Below are positions 26,593 to 35,845 of a stretch of 64,000 bases of DNA, piece by piece. Positions within the stretch are counted from its first letter, which is position 1; each line of letters begins with the position of its first letter. The position numbers and the translations under genes were made by a program. Under the pieces are notes generated by a model. That model was not told the DNA's origin and made no database searches. It was given only the letters and a program-made list of their open reading frames with translations. Origin of the DNA: Leptospira bandrabouensis (lineage in GTDB: Bacteria; Spirochaetota; Leptospiria; Leptospirales; Leptospiraceae); contig NZ_RQHT01000014.1 of NCBI RefSeq assembly GCF_004770905.1, positions 1,491,001 to 1,555,000 of the forward strand, in the 5' to 3' direction.

Positions 26593-27809
26593 ACAATAAA
26601 TACCATTTGAAACCAACCGACCATGGCACCAAGTGCGGCACCTACTAAAATTAACAAAAGTTCATCTTCTTGAAAGGCAGATCTTAATATTGATTCAAAT
26701 TCTTTCGGAGGAAGAGCGGACATTCGATCTCCCATCATCTTCTCAATTTCCAAAGCTTCTCCTAAATATTCTTCTAAATGGAATGATTTTTCGATTGCAT
26801 TGTCTGCCATAGCCACTGCGATCCTTTCTTTTGCGGCTTCAAACTCGTCTATTTTTCCTGCGGCAAATAATGCTGGTTTTGCGAGGAAAGTTATAGAATC
26901 CACATGAGAGATCACTTCCTTACGGATGATGTTGATGATATCTACAGAAGCTTTCCCAAAGATTAGTTCCGATAAGATATTTTTTGGAGTAAGAATTTTT
27001 TCGCTTACTAGTTTTGCATAGAGTCTAGATACTTCGGATTGTCTTTTTAAAAACAAACCTTGGTATGTAAAAATTCCTAAAAACTTTTTAGGTAAAAGCG
27101 GACGAAAGATCATTTCTAGTGCAAGATAGTTTGTTAGATACCCAACGATCACTCCTTGGATGGGAAGAGTCCAAACCAATGGAAAATAAATCATAAATAT
27201 CATTTGTACAAGACCTAGTAAAAATCCAAAATAAAACCCTGATCGTTCAATGAAGCGAAACTCTGGAGCCCCCACTTCTTTAAAGAGTTCCACTACGAGG
27301 CCAACATTTTTACCGGAAAGTTTTTTTAACACTAAGGCCTTTACATCAAATAATGAATCAATGTCCTTTTGGAGTTTTCGAATCACTTTTCGTATCGTGA
27401 TTCCACTTTCTCGTCTCACCTTGTGGTAAATTTCTTCCCGAACCACTTCAGGGATCATATCCCAAAGTTTTGGATCCATACTATCTGAAAATTCCTTCAT
27501 CGTATAGCGAATGCTAGACTCTAAGGCCGGTAAAAATACTAACTCCGCTTTTTTGGGATCTACTTTTAAAAAAACTTCTTTGATATTGAGAAGGCGTTCC
27601 GTAATTACATCCACGGACTTACTTGCCATTTTATGTGCCTTTCTCGGAATGATGCCCTGCCATCCGAGGTAGGGAGGAATCCCCACAAATTGGATCGGGT
27701 AGAAGGTCATTTTGAGAGCAAGCCAGTTGGTCACCCAACCCACAAATCCATAGGTGAATGGAATCATGAGGAGCTTCCATTGTTCTGGTGTTAACCAATT
27801 CTCCCACAT
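26589..27809 (-). CDS. DUF445 family membrane protein
   Basis: A 406-residue protein with the DUF445 architecture. An N-terminal membrane/amphipathic section has 'GFVGWVTNWLALKMTFYPIQ', and the same theme reappears as 'GVIVGYLTNYLALEMIFRPL' near residue 230, each followed by a helical part. A C-terminal TM anchor ends in 'AALGAMVGWFQMVFIV'. The family (related to YheB/YjiN) lacks a known biochemical role but is linked to the cell envelope. It is the first gene of a three-gene overlapping operon with the epimerase and a secreted protein. Confidence 0.9.
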   Translation of the reverse strand: MWENWLTPEQWKLLMIPFTYGFVGWVTNWLALKMTFYPIQFVGIPPYLGWQGIIPRKAHKMASKSVDVITERLLNIKEVFLKVDPKKAELVFLPALESSIRYTMKEFSDSMDPKLWDMIPEVVREEIYHKVRRESGITIRKVIRKLQKDIDSLFDVKALVLKKLSGKNVGLVVELFKEVGAPEFRFIERSGFYFGFLLGLVQMIFMIYFPLVWTLPIQGVIVGYLTNYLALEMIFRPLLPKKFLGIFTYQGLFLKRQSEVSRLYAKLVSEKILTPKNILSELIFGKASVDIINIIRKEVISHVDSITFLAKPALFAAGKIDEFEAAKERIAVAMADNAIEKSFHLEEYLGEALEIEKMMGDRMSALPPKEFESILRSAFQEDELLLILVGAALGAMVGWFQMVFIV

Positions 27810-28050
27810 ATTCCGCTTTGAGTAAGCCCTAGGAGGTAAGTTTGGGGCAATCTAAATTCCTTCGGAGTTTGTTTTTTCCTGCCCTTGGGTTAGGATTTCT
27901 TTTTTTTTGCCGATAACCCTAAAAAAGATTTGATTTGTGTACGAAAACGAACTACAAATGGTACACTTCGGCGACATCTAGGTATTTCCCGAAGGTCATT
28001 TGGAAAACAGTGGTTTTGCCATAAAGCGAATTTTGATTGAGGGTAGGTCT

Positions 28051-31000
28051 ATGCGCGTTCGAGGAATCTTTACTGTTCTCGTTCTCATCTCTTTGGTTTT
28101 AGTCGGATGTTCTCGGAAAAAGAAATCGATGCCGTTCTGGTTCCTATTAGGAACTGGTGGTGCAGTAGCTGATTCTAGCAGCGGTCTCGACACTCCTCCT
28201 GATTCCAATGGTGTTCCTCTTCCTACTCCTGGTGATTCTGTCGGTGTTACCGATCCTGAAGAGGTTCCTGGCAACAATTCCGAGCAAGAAGTACCCAATC
28301 ATGGCCCAGCTCGAGTGATCGGAACCATCGTTCCTGCGGTTTCTGGTGTTCCTGCCAATGTTGTCTGTGGAAATCCTGGTGCACCTGCTGCTCCTGGATG
28401 TGTCGATCTTACTTTAATTTCAGTTAGGATCGAAGTTGCCAATGGAAATACAAATACTCTTGTCGCAACCACTAACGCCGGTTCTGATGGAAAATTTCTT
28501 TTTGATTTAAGTGATCTTCCCAATAATAACTATAGAGTTCTAATCAATACTGGTTTTGGACTTAATTACACCTACCAAGACTTTTCTTACGTATTTGATC
28601 CTACCCAACACCCATATACTTTAGTCAATGTAGGAAACCTCCTCGCAGAACGTTTGTACTATGGTCAAGGTCCGGCTCAGTTTGTGGGAGTGGTGACAAG
28701 CCCTGGTTTTTCTGGTGGCGGTGTCGTTGTACCGGCTGGTCCTGTTGCCGGGATCACTGTTTCTATCGTAGATGCAAGCGGAAACACTATAGGAACTGGT
28801 GTCACCAATGCAAACGGATACTATGTTATAAACATCAATCCATTGCCTAACGGAAATTATACTGTTGTATATTCGGGAGATTCTGTAGAAGTATCAGGGC
28901 AACCATTTGCCAATACTTCCGAATTCATTCATTTTACCTTTCCCGGAACCAATCCAAACACAGTTGCTGTTGTTGACTTGGGAGAAACAAGTCTTCCTTG
29001 GATGGCGGCAACAGAAAGTGATCTTCACTTAACAGGAAATATACTAAATGGCGCTATTGCTACTGATTCTACATCTGTATTTACCATTAAATTAAAGAAT
29101 GAACAAGGTGCGATTTTACAAACGGCACAAATTACTGGTAATGGAAGTTTTATCATCGAAGGAAGTTATCTATCCAATGGTGTATATTATTTAGAAGTAT
29201 CCAATCCCGTTTTTTATACAGCTTCTCGGTCGTTTTTGTTTACCGCTTCCCCAACAGGTGGAACGAAAAACGTAAGCCTAACAGATCCCATTTTCATGGT
29301 GGCAAAACCTTCTTTTGTTACTGGATTTGTGAAAGATGCCAATGGAAATCATGTAGCAGGTGCTGTCATCAACGTAAGGCCATCCGCAAACCAAGCACCT
29401 TCTAGAATCCTTTATTTGAAGGATGATCCGATTTTAGGAAATGCGATCAAACTTTGGATTGTGGAAGCCTTGAGTGCGGTGGCAGGAACGAATTGTTCTC
29501 TAAACCAAGTAGGTTCTATTTGTTCCTGTGCAGTGAATCCAACGGCTTCTTGTTTGGTATCAACACAAGGTTCTGGTCCTTGGGTCTACCAAACTTATGG
29601 AAATAAACTTTATGAAGTAAATCCAAGTACCAAAGAAGTTTCATTTCTCGGAGCAAGTGGGCTTTGGGCTTATTACATTTCGGCTCCCGGGTTTGAAAAC
29701 TATTGTGGTTCTCAAAACGCACCTTGTTCTTCCAATCCATTACAAATTAGCTTGAATGGTAACAACTATCAGGCGGGAACGATCTCTTTGACATCCATTG
29801 CAGCACGTTCTCAAATTGCCGGATCCATTTCGGTTCGGGATACAGCACCTACAACAAATTCTATTCATACAAATCAGTCTGGGCTTTTTGTGGTTCTTTT
29901 GGGAAATACTTTGGCAGATGGCACTGCCTTGGCTCATATCACAACAACATCAAGTGGGCAGTTTAGCTTTGGTGGAAGTTCTTATGTAGTTTCCTTACCT
30001 GCTGTCCTTCCTCCTCCGTTTACCAATGATGAAGCCGGCCGTGTGGGTTATGCACTTTACCAATTAGGATCCGGTCTTGCGACAACCTTATCGCAAACAC
30101 CGAACGTAGCTCGTGCCAATGATAGTACGGCTTCTGTGGATATCATTAATGGAAATGAATACAATTTCCGTCAAAGTTCCTACCAAATGGTGGTTGTGGA
30201 CCGAGTGGCTCCGTCTTACCAAACAAGTTATTTATCTTCCACAAGTTTACGAGTGGATACATCTTCGGTTGCCACCAACCAATATGCCACTTCCCCAGTT
30301 TTACATAACGTAAACGGAGTTGTAATGCATAGCCCAAGGGCCACTGTTTCTGGTGTAGTGACAGATGCTGTTTCCACACAAAATGTGAGTGGTGCCACTG
30401 TAACTCTTGGACGTCTTGTAGGTGGGAATTTTACAGCGGATGTTCATCGTGACTGTTCTGGTGGTTTTGATTCTCCAAACTGTTCCGTTTCTGCTACAAG
30501 AACTTCTGGTGCAGACCAAGTAGTTGGATCTATTAGTTCACAATCAAACGGAAGTTATAGTTTCCCATTCCTTTCTCCTGGTTCTTACCAACTCCGTGTA
30601 GAAAAAAATGGAATCACTACTTACTTCCCTGTAGAAGTGGGAACAGGTGGGGGAACGGTAGTGGTTAACACTCCCGTCATTACCAATGATGGCCGTGGCC
30701 ATTTATCAGGTTCCGTGCGAACTCCTGGTGGATTTTCTTTCCTGGGAACTTATTCCTTAGAGATTGTGGATCCAAATGGAGGGACATTACGTCCATCAGC
30801 AGGTGTGCAACCGGCATCCATTGCAACAGGTGCCACTTTATTTTCTAATGCGAGCCAATACACAATTTTTAACATTAATGCCGGTCGTTGGAAGGTTCGA
30901 TTTGTTTCGGCAGGTTATGCATCGGTAGAAGGGATTGTGGACATCCAAGCGGATGTCACCACAAACTTTGATATCATTACCTTTGTTCCTGGTAGCCAAA

Positions 31001-31779
31001 CTAGCGGTTCCATTTCTGGAAGAGCACTTTCTGCTTTGTATAATACCGGTGTTTGTAACCTAACAGCACGCATTCGACCTGGAGTGAATGTAAAATCGGG
31101 GGCTTATGCGATCGATGCTTCTGGTGTTACGATTGCAAGTGTAAAAACGGCAACTGACGGATCTTATGTGATTCCTTCGGTTCCTCCTGGAAATTACACC
31201 TTAGAGGTATCTGGTTCTGGAAAAAGAGGAGATTGTACATCGGTGACAGAGAATTATGCAACCACCTACAGGACTGTAGTTTCTGCAGGTTCGGAAACAC
31301 CAGCAAACCAAAACATTCTTGTCACACCAATCCTTGCTGATAATGAAATGCGAGTGGTGCTTTCCTGGGGAGCCAAACCAAGAGATTTAGATTCACATCT
31401 ACAATATGGAAATTCGGCGAATGACCGCATTGTTTGGAATCACAAAACTCCACTCGGTTCTGGGAATGGAAGTTTAGATTACGATATCACAACAGGATAT
31501 GGGCCAGAAACTATCACCCTCCAAGGATCCATCTGGGACCAACCTAACCGTTATTACAGTATCTACAATTGGTCTGGTGAGGCACTGATGGGAGTTTCAG
31601 GAGCCAATGTGCGAATCTTTAAGGGAAGTGTTGGAGAAGTAAGAAACTATTCCATTGCTCCAAACCATTCGAATCGTTGGTGGAAAATCTTCTGTATCGC
31701 ACAAGATAAAACCATCTCGGATGTGGGAACACCTGGTTGCAGTGCTTCTAATTTCATTGAAAGATCAATGTATTATTAG
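28051..31779 (+). CDS. Large surface lipoprotein with CnaB-type repeats and DUF2135-like C-terminus
   Basis: 1242 residues from the ATG at 28051. The signal peptide has a lipobox (LVGC, Cys near 20), followed by a Pro/Gly/Thr-rich linker. At least six carboxypeptidase-regulatory-like/CnaB modules follow, each with the beta-turn 'GxYxxxxLPxGxY' (for example 'DGSYVIPSVPPGNYTLEVSG' near residue 1035). The last 140 residues ('VVLSWGAKPRDLDSHLQYG', 'GSLDYDITTGYGPETITL') resemble DUF2135/YfaP. Eight or more Cys are scattered in the middle. It is probably surface-exposed or periplasmic and adhesive or structural. The upstream TTG at 28000 is in frame but unlikely; GAGGGTAGG precedes the ATG. Confidence 0.85.
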   Translation: MRVRGIFTVLVLISLVLVGCSRKKKSMPFWFLLGTGGAVADSSSGLDTPPDSNGVPLPTPGDSVGVTDPEEVPGNNSEQEVPNHGPARVIGTIVPAVSGVPANVVCGNPGAPAAPGCVDLTLISVRIEVANGNTNTLVATTNAGSDGKFLFDLSDLPNNNYRVLINTGFGLNYTYQDFSYVFDPTQHPYTLVNVGNLLAERLYYGQGPAQFVGVVTSPGFSGGGVVVPAGPVAGITVSIVDASGNTIGTGVTNANGYYVININPLPNGNYTVVYSGDSVEVSGQPFANTSEFIHFTFPGTNPNTVAVVDLGETSLPWMAATESDLHLTGNILNGAIATDSTSVFTIKLKNEQGAILQTAQITGNGSFIIEGSYLSNGVYYLEVSNPVFYTASRSFLFTASPTGGTKNVSLTDPIFMVAKPSFVTGFVKDANGNHVAGAVINVRPSANQAPSRILYLKDDPILGNAIKLWIVEALSAVAGTNCSLNQVGSICSCAVNPTASCLVSTQGSGPWVYQTYGNKLYEVNPSTKEVSFLGASGLWAYYISAPGFENYCGSQNAPCSSNPLQISLNGNNYQAGTISLTSIAARSQIAGSISVRDTAPTTNSIHTNQSGLFVVLLGNTLADGTALAHITTTSSGQFSFGGSSYVVSLPAVLPPPFTNDEAGRVGYALYQLGSGLATTLSQTPNVARANDSTASVDIINGNEYNFRQSSYQMVVVDRVAPSYQTSYLSSTSLRVDTSSVATNQYATSPVLHNVNGVVMHSPRATVSGVVTDAVSTQNVSGATVTLGRLVGGNFTADVHRDCSGGFDSPNCSVSATRTSGADQVVGSISSQSNGSYSFPFLSPGSYQLRVEKNGITTYFPVEVGTGGGTVVVNTPVITNDGRGHLSGSVRTPGGFSFLGTYSLEIVDPNGGTLRPSAGVQPASIATGATLFSNASQYTIFNINAGRWKVRFVSAGYASVEGIVDIQADVTTNFDIITFVPGSQTSGSISGRALSALYNTGVCNLTARIRPGVNVKSGAYAIDASGVTIASVKTATDGSYVIPSVPPGNYTLEVSGSGKRGDCTSVTENYATTYRTVVSAGSETPANQNILVTPILADNEMRVVLSWGAKPRDLDSHLQYGNSANDRIVWNHKTPLGSGNGSLDYDITTGYGPETITLQGSIWDQPNRYYSIYNWSGEALMGVSGANVRIFKGSVGEVRNYSIAPNHSNRWWKIFCIAQDKTISDVGTPGCSASNFIERSMYY

Positions 31780-31856
31780 TAGTTCTTCTTTTGGAAACGG
31801 CACACTAAAAGAGGATGTCGTTTCCTGAGTCATTTCGAATTTTAATTTAAGAATAC

Positions 31857-32639
31857 TTATGAAAGGACAGTAACGGAATACTGTCCTTTTTTTACGTTCA
31901 CTTGTAAGTCTAGATCATACAAATTAGATAAGTTTTGATCTGTTAAAACTTCAGCTTTTTCCCCAAAACTAATGACCTTTCCTTCTTTTAATAAAAGTAT
32001 TTTAGAAAAGTCTTCGGGGATTTCTTCGATTCGATGTGTGATGAGAATCCTTGTTAGTAACGGACTTCCCATCTTTAACTGAGATAAGGATTTTCCAAAA
32101 TCGGTTCTTGCTGTAATGTCTAAGGTGGCAGTTGGTTCATCTAAAACCAAAATTTCTTTTCCTACTCCAAAAGCTCGTAACAATAGAACTTTCATTTTTT
32201 CCCCGGAAGAGAGAGTGGAATAAATCTGTTGTTTTTTATGGCTTAGGTTTGTTGAGGCTAACAATGATTCGGCGATCTGTTCTTGTTCTTTTGTTGGTTC
32301 TTTATAGAGGCCAAGAGTTCCAATGACCCCAGTTAAAACCATTTCAAATGTTGTAAGTCTTTGTAGTAAGGTTTCTTGGTGGCCTGGTTGCACCATTCCA
32401 ATTCGATTTTGTAAAGGAGCCATCGGAGTTTCCCCATAAGTTTCTCCAAAGGCAGAAATGGAACCAGTAGTGGGCCAAGAATAACCAAACAGTAAATTGA
32501 TGAGTGTTGTTTTACCTGCGCCATTTCTTCCAATGATGGCAAGAGAATCACCTTGGTTTAAGGAAAAATTTACATTGTCTAAAATCTTTTTGTCAGTTCT
32601 TATAAACGAAACAGAATCAAAACGAATCACTTCACTCAT
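31857..32639 (-). CDS. ABC transporter ATP-binding protein
   Basis: A 260-residue stand-alone ABC ATPase with Walker A 'GRNGAGKTTLINLLFG', Q-loop 'IGMVQPGHQETLLQR', signature 'LSSGEKMKVLLLRAFG', Walker B 'EILVLDEPTATLD' and H-loop 'RILITHRIEEIPED'. It resembles the ModF/YLMG type of single-domain ATPase. No permease is adjacent, and it overlaps the HATPase-HDOD gene by 8 bases, so it may serve a signalling role or an unlinked permease. The transported substrate is unknown. Confidence 0.88.
   Translation of the reverse strand: MSEVIRFDSVSFIRTDKKILDNVNFSLNQGDSLAIIGRNGAGKTTLINLLFGYSWPTTGSISAFGETYGETPMAPLQNRIGMVQPGHQETLLQRLTTFEMVLTGVIGTLGLYKEPTKEQEQIAESLLASTNLSHKKQQIYSTLSSGEKMKVLLLRAFGVGKEILVLDEPTATLDITARTDFGKSLSQLKMGSPLLTRILITHRIEEIPEDFSKILLLKEGKVISFGEKAEVLTDQNLSNLYDLDLQVNVKKGQYSVTVLS
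31862..31893 (+). terminator. Rho-independent terminator for the large lipoprotein, inside the 3' end of the convergent gene
   Basis: A perfect 11-bp stem, AAAGGACAGTA (31862-31872) and TACTGTCCTTT (31879-31889), has a 6-base loop and continues into seven T. It acts on plus-strand transcripts but is also coding sequence for the last residues of the ABC ATPase on the other strand. Confidence 0.88.
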
Positions 32640-34125
32640 TTGATTTTTTAAATAGAAGTTCGATTTTATTCACTGCAGCAGAGAACACATCGATATTATC
32701 TAAATTAAATTTTGCGAGTAGGATTTTGTCAATGGCATAAAACCCTTTTTTCTGTTCGTGATAATCTGCCATCATATTTGCCATGTAGATAACTTCCACT
32801 AGGTCCCGTAGTTCGGCAGGAGCTAAAAATGGTTTGTGATGGTATTCGATGGCGACACGAAGGTCGAGAGGAAATTCCCATTTTTCTGCAAGAAGGGCAC
32901 CGAGTTGTGGGTGGCTAAGTCCAATGGCCATCTCTTCTAATAGAGTTGAGTTTCCGGAATCAACTCCTCTTTGGTAGGTTTCAATTTTTTTGAAAAAACC
33001 TCGGTCCACGGAAAGCAAAAGAAACTTTCCGATGTCGTGTAACAAAGCACTGACGGCAATGATATCGGCAATTTTGTTTGTATGATTGTTTTCTGTTGCC
33101 AAGTAACGCGCGTAATAACTGCATCGACTGGAATGATCCCAAACATCCATCATCTTTCCGTACTGGCCATCCATAATTTTACGGACTCCTGAAACATAGA
33201 GTAGGTTTCGTAAATTTTTTAGACCAACAACTTTGACCGCTTGTAAGATGGAACTGACTTGGCTTCGATTCGCAAAAAAAGCAGAGTTGGATAGTTTTAA
33301 AAGATCGGCGGAAAGAGCTGGGTTTCTTTCGATTTCCTGAGAAATCATATGTAAGTCAGAATCGGGATTGTTACAAAGTTGAATGATTTTTGTAAGTGAA
33401 TGTGGTAAGGGAGGTAATCCATCAATTTCATTTAGAAGTTTTGTTTTTAGGTCTGTTTGGATTTCTACAGGAGTTGTCACTTCTGGTACAGACAAGGTAG
33501 CGCGTGTTATCTTGTCGTTGGTAAAGATTTTAAATTTTTCAGATCCAATTCCTGAATTTTTTAGAAGGAGTTGTATGAGTACTAGTCCTAAACCGGCGGA
33601 TTCTGTACTATCTGATACATCAGTAAAGGCATCAGATAGGTCATTGTAGTTCTTTGCGACTTCGATTCTCCGGTTAACGCGTGCTAACTCTTCTTTGGTG
33701 ATGGGTGCGTTGTTTTCCACCGCAAAGTGAATGGATTTTCCCTCAACTTTCATGAGTAAACTAATGTAGTAATTTCCTCCATCTAACCGGCTCAATTGTT
33801 CATTCCATTTCATGATAATGTTTTCTTGGAACCGGGACATTCCTTTAGCATAATCACTAGCATTTTGGATGTCCAAATTTTCTCGGGAGAAGTAGTCGCG
33901 TTTTGCATTTGCCTTGTTGGCGTTCATGAGGAGTTCTTTGAGGACAGTGAAGATGACTTCTACTAAATAAAGTTTGTCCATATACCCCATTACATGGACA
34001 AGTAATGCGTATATCTCCTGATTTTGTTCTTCTGTAACAAAGTAAAAGTTAATTCTGGATTCTTTTGCGGTTTCTAATTGAGAGATAATATCTTGAAAAT
34101 TCACAAACGCTTTTTCCCGTAACAC
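32632..34125 (-). CDS. HDOD-domain protein with N-terminal HATPase-like module
   Basis: A 497-residue protein. The N-terminal ~210 residues look like a GHKL/HATPase fold, with an N-box-like 'VLKELLMNANKANAKRDYF' and a G2-like 'STESAGLGLVLIQLLLKNSG', but I see no phospho-acceptor domain. From about residue 220 an HDOD domain follows ('GLPPLPHSLTKIIQLCNNPD', 'ALLHDIGKFLLLSVDRG'), with the HD pair kept in LHDIGK. HDOD proteins are regulators in c-di-GMP and other signalling routes. The start is an ATG whose upstream region lacks a clear Shine-Dalgarno. It is coupled to the downstream ABC ATPase. Confidence 0.8.
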   Translation of the reverse strand: MLREKAFVNFQDIISQLETAKESRINFYFVTEEQNQEIYALLVHVMGYMDKLYLVEVIFTVLKELLMNANKANAKRDYFSRENLDIQNASDYAKGMSRFQENIIMKWNEQLSRLDGGNYYISLLMKVEGKSIHFAVENNAPITKEELARVNRRIEVAKNYNDLSDAFTDVSDSTESAGLGLVLIQLLLKNSGIGSEKFKIFTNDKITRATLSVPEVTTPVEIQTDLKTKLLNEIDGLPPLPHSLTKIIQLCNNPDSDLHMISQEIERNPALSADLLKLSNSAFFANRSQVSSILQAVKVVGLKNLRNLLYVSGVRKIMDGQYGKMMDVWDHSSRCSYYARYLATENNHTNKIADIIAVSALLHDIGKFLLLSVDRGFFKKIETYQRGVDSGNSTLLEEMAIGLSHPQLGALLAEKWEFPLDLRVAIEYHHKPFLAPAELRDLVEVIYMANMMADYHEQKKGFYAIDKILLAKFNLDNIDVFSAAVNKIELLFKKSNE

Positions 34126-34232
34126 TCTTATATTTTGATTTCTTTAGGAGGCAATAGATATTTTTTTCGCATCCGATTTCTATTTTGTCCCAGGGCAATT
34201 GTATAGTGAAAACATCAGTGGAGGAAATCACT

Positions 34233-34418
34233 ATGGATATGTTAGACCAAATGAATTTGCATTTGCTTATGCAAGAAAGGTTGGAAAAAATTTTAGAGGA
34301 TATGGAAAGAAGACCTAAGGGAAAGTCCACAAAAACAAAGTCTTTGAGTCGAATTCCCGCTAATAAGGAACAAGCCGAGTGGAACTTACAAGAAATACCT
34401 GTTCTATTCGGAGCTTAA
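34233..34418 (+). CDS. Small hypothetical protein
   Basis: A 61-residue, largely helical and charged protein ('MNLHLLMQERLEKILEDMER', then a Lys-rich middle). The ATG at 34233 is preceded by a very good Shine-Dalgarno (GGAGGAA, 6-base spacing), which supports translation. No family recognised. It is transcribed away from the HDOD gene and its stop codon shares the sequence TTAA with the stop of the convergent DUF115 gene. Confidence 0.6.
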   Translation: MDMLDQMNLHLLMQERLEKILEDMERRPKGKSTKTKSLSRIPANKEQAEWNLQEIPVLFGA

Positions 34419-35833
34419 CTTAGTGAAAACCGCAACCAAGTGTTGAGGGTTTTTTTATGAATGATACCGGAATGGTCTTGGTCGGCCCACTTTGCCAAAT
34501 CCGCTATCGATGGGGGAAATCCCTGAAAAACTTGTAATGGATCTATTTTGTCCTGAATGGTTGGAAAACTAATTTCCTTGGCTTCGGAGAGAAACTGAAA
34601 ACCAGGTAAAGATTGTTTTTGATTCAGTCTGTCCCAGGCAATTTGATTTTTGCCTTTTCTATCGCCAGAATACAAACGTTTGGTGGTGAATTCTAAACTT
34701 TTTTTCCTATTGGTATCTGGAAGGTAAAACCTTTCATACCCAGTCCCTTTACAATGTGATTTACCACGTTCTGCAAGGAAACTGACTCCACTCACAAAAA
34801 ATTGCCTATCTTCTATTGAATCTGTTATGGATAAAACCATTCCCAGTAAGTTCAAACTAGGATTGGAATAATGCGGCCAGGGTTTGCCAAGATGATTAAG
34901 AAATAAATGTTGGGTAATTTGATCCAAAGGGTGACCAGTATTCACTAAAATTTTTGGATTGCTAAGTTCAAAGATATAGGAAGATCCACCTAACCAGGTA
35001 ATAATGGGGATTTGTTTTGGCAAATCTAACAATAAATGATAAGTTGTTCCGCGACCGGAATCAAACGACACAATAAAATCGGGGATAACCCCATTCGGTA
35101 AAAGATAACCGATGGCTGTGTCACTGGCAAAAATAAGAAAATGATTTCTGTCCTTTTTAATCCTAGGTAAATCGATTTCTAAACCGGGACTTGCACCCAG
35201 AAATAAAACTGAAGTATTCTTTCCTGAAAAGGATTGGAACCATTGGATACTTGTATCGTTGAAAAAAAGTCTGGTTCGGTTTTTTAAGTAGTTATGCGTC
35301 CATAGTTTACTAAAATGTTGGATGGTGTTTTTGTTGATGTCTCTTAGCAAGAACTGTGACTGAAAATTAGATTGGCAGTCTTTGATTAGTTCGGGAAAAA
35401 TTCTTTCATAACTAGGAGAGATGTACAAACTCCATTTGGATTGTAAAGAACCGGCCACATCGGGAAGATTTTTGATTTTCTCTTTTAAATGGGGCCAATT
35501 TGGGTAGGTTCCCGTTACCAAAAATAAATGGATTCCTTTTGATTGGAAACTATCCTCTAAACTGGTGATTTCCCTTTGAAACTCCATTAACTCATAGATT
35601 TCGTGATGAGGCTCCCAAAAAACGACAGTTTGGTGTTCGTTTGGGGTCTCTAAATAAGATCTAACAATGTGTAAAGCGCCAATGCCAAGTATGACGGGGA
35701 TGGAATCTGTACGTAATCCAGATAGAAACCGAGAAGCCTCCTTTTCAGGGGAGACTTTAGAATGTAGGTAAAAATTGTCGGAAGTTTGAAAGTTATAGAG
35801 AAGGTTGTTTTGGAAGTGAGGGATTAGAGGAAT
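34415..35833 (-). CDS. DUF115 (MptE-like) family protein with an apparent ATT start
   Basis: The DUF115 core is clear ('SVLFLGASPGLEIDLPRIKK', 'HFLIFASDTAIGYLLPNGV', 'PDFIVSFDSGRG', 'SGVSFLAERGKSHCKGTGY'), as in motility-accessory (Maf)/6-hydroxymethylpterin pyrophosphokinase-like proteins, some of which glycosylate flagellins. The first ATG is at 35587, but the frame stays open and protein-like for 86 codons before it, back to the TAA at 35846. It includes 'VILGIGALHIVRSYLE' and 'VVFWEPHHEIYELMEF', the usual N-terminal Rossmann part of the family. No ATG, GTG or TTG lies there. AAGAGG is placed 8 bases before an ATT at 35833, giving 472 residues. The true start is uncertain. Confidence 0.75.
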   Translation of the reverse strand: MPLIPHFQNNLLYNFQTSDNFYLHSKVSPEKEASRFLSGLRTDSIPVILGIGALHIVRSYLETPNEHQTVVFWEPHHEIYELMEFQREITSLEDSFQSKGIHLFLVTGTYPNWPHLKEKIKNLPDVAGSLQSKWSLYISPSYERIFPELIKDCQSNFQSQFLLRDINKNTIQHFSKLWTHNYLKNRTRLFFNDTSIQWFQSFSGKNTSVLFLGASPGLEIDLPRIKKDRNHFLIFASDTAIGYLLPNGVIPDFIVSFDSGRGTTYHLLLDLPKQIPIITWLGGSSYIFELSNPKILVNTGHPLDQITQHLFLNHLGKPWPHYSNPSLNLLGMVLSITDSIEDRQFFVSGVSFLAERGKSHCKGTGYERFYLPDTNRKKSLEFTTKRLYSGDRKGKNQIAWDRLNQKQSLPGFQFLSEAKEISFPTIQDKIDPLQVFQGFPPSIADLAKWADQDHSGIIHKKTLNTWLRFSLS

Positions 35834-35845
35834 GGGAGTAACCTC

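Noticed and set aside
31793..31825. Inverted repeat GGAAACG...CGTTTCC after the large lipoprotein
   Set aside because: The loop is 19 bases and no T-run follows; the much stronger terminator at 31862-31893 explains the 3' end.
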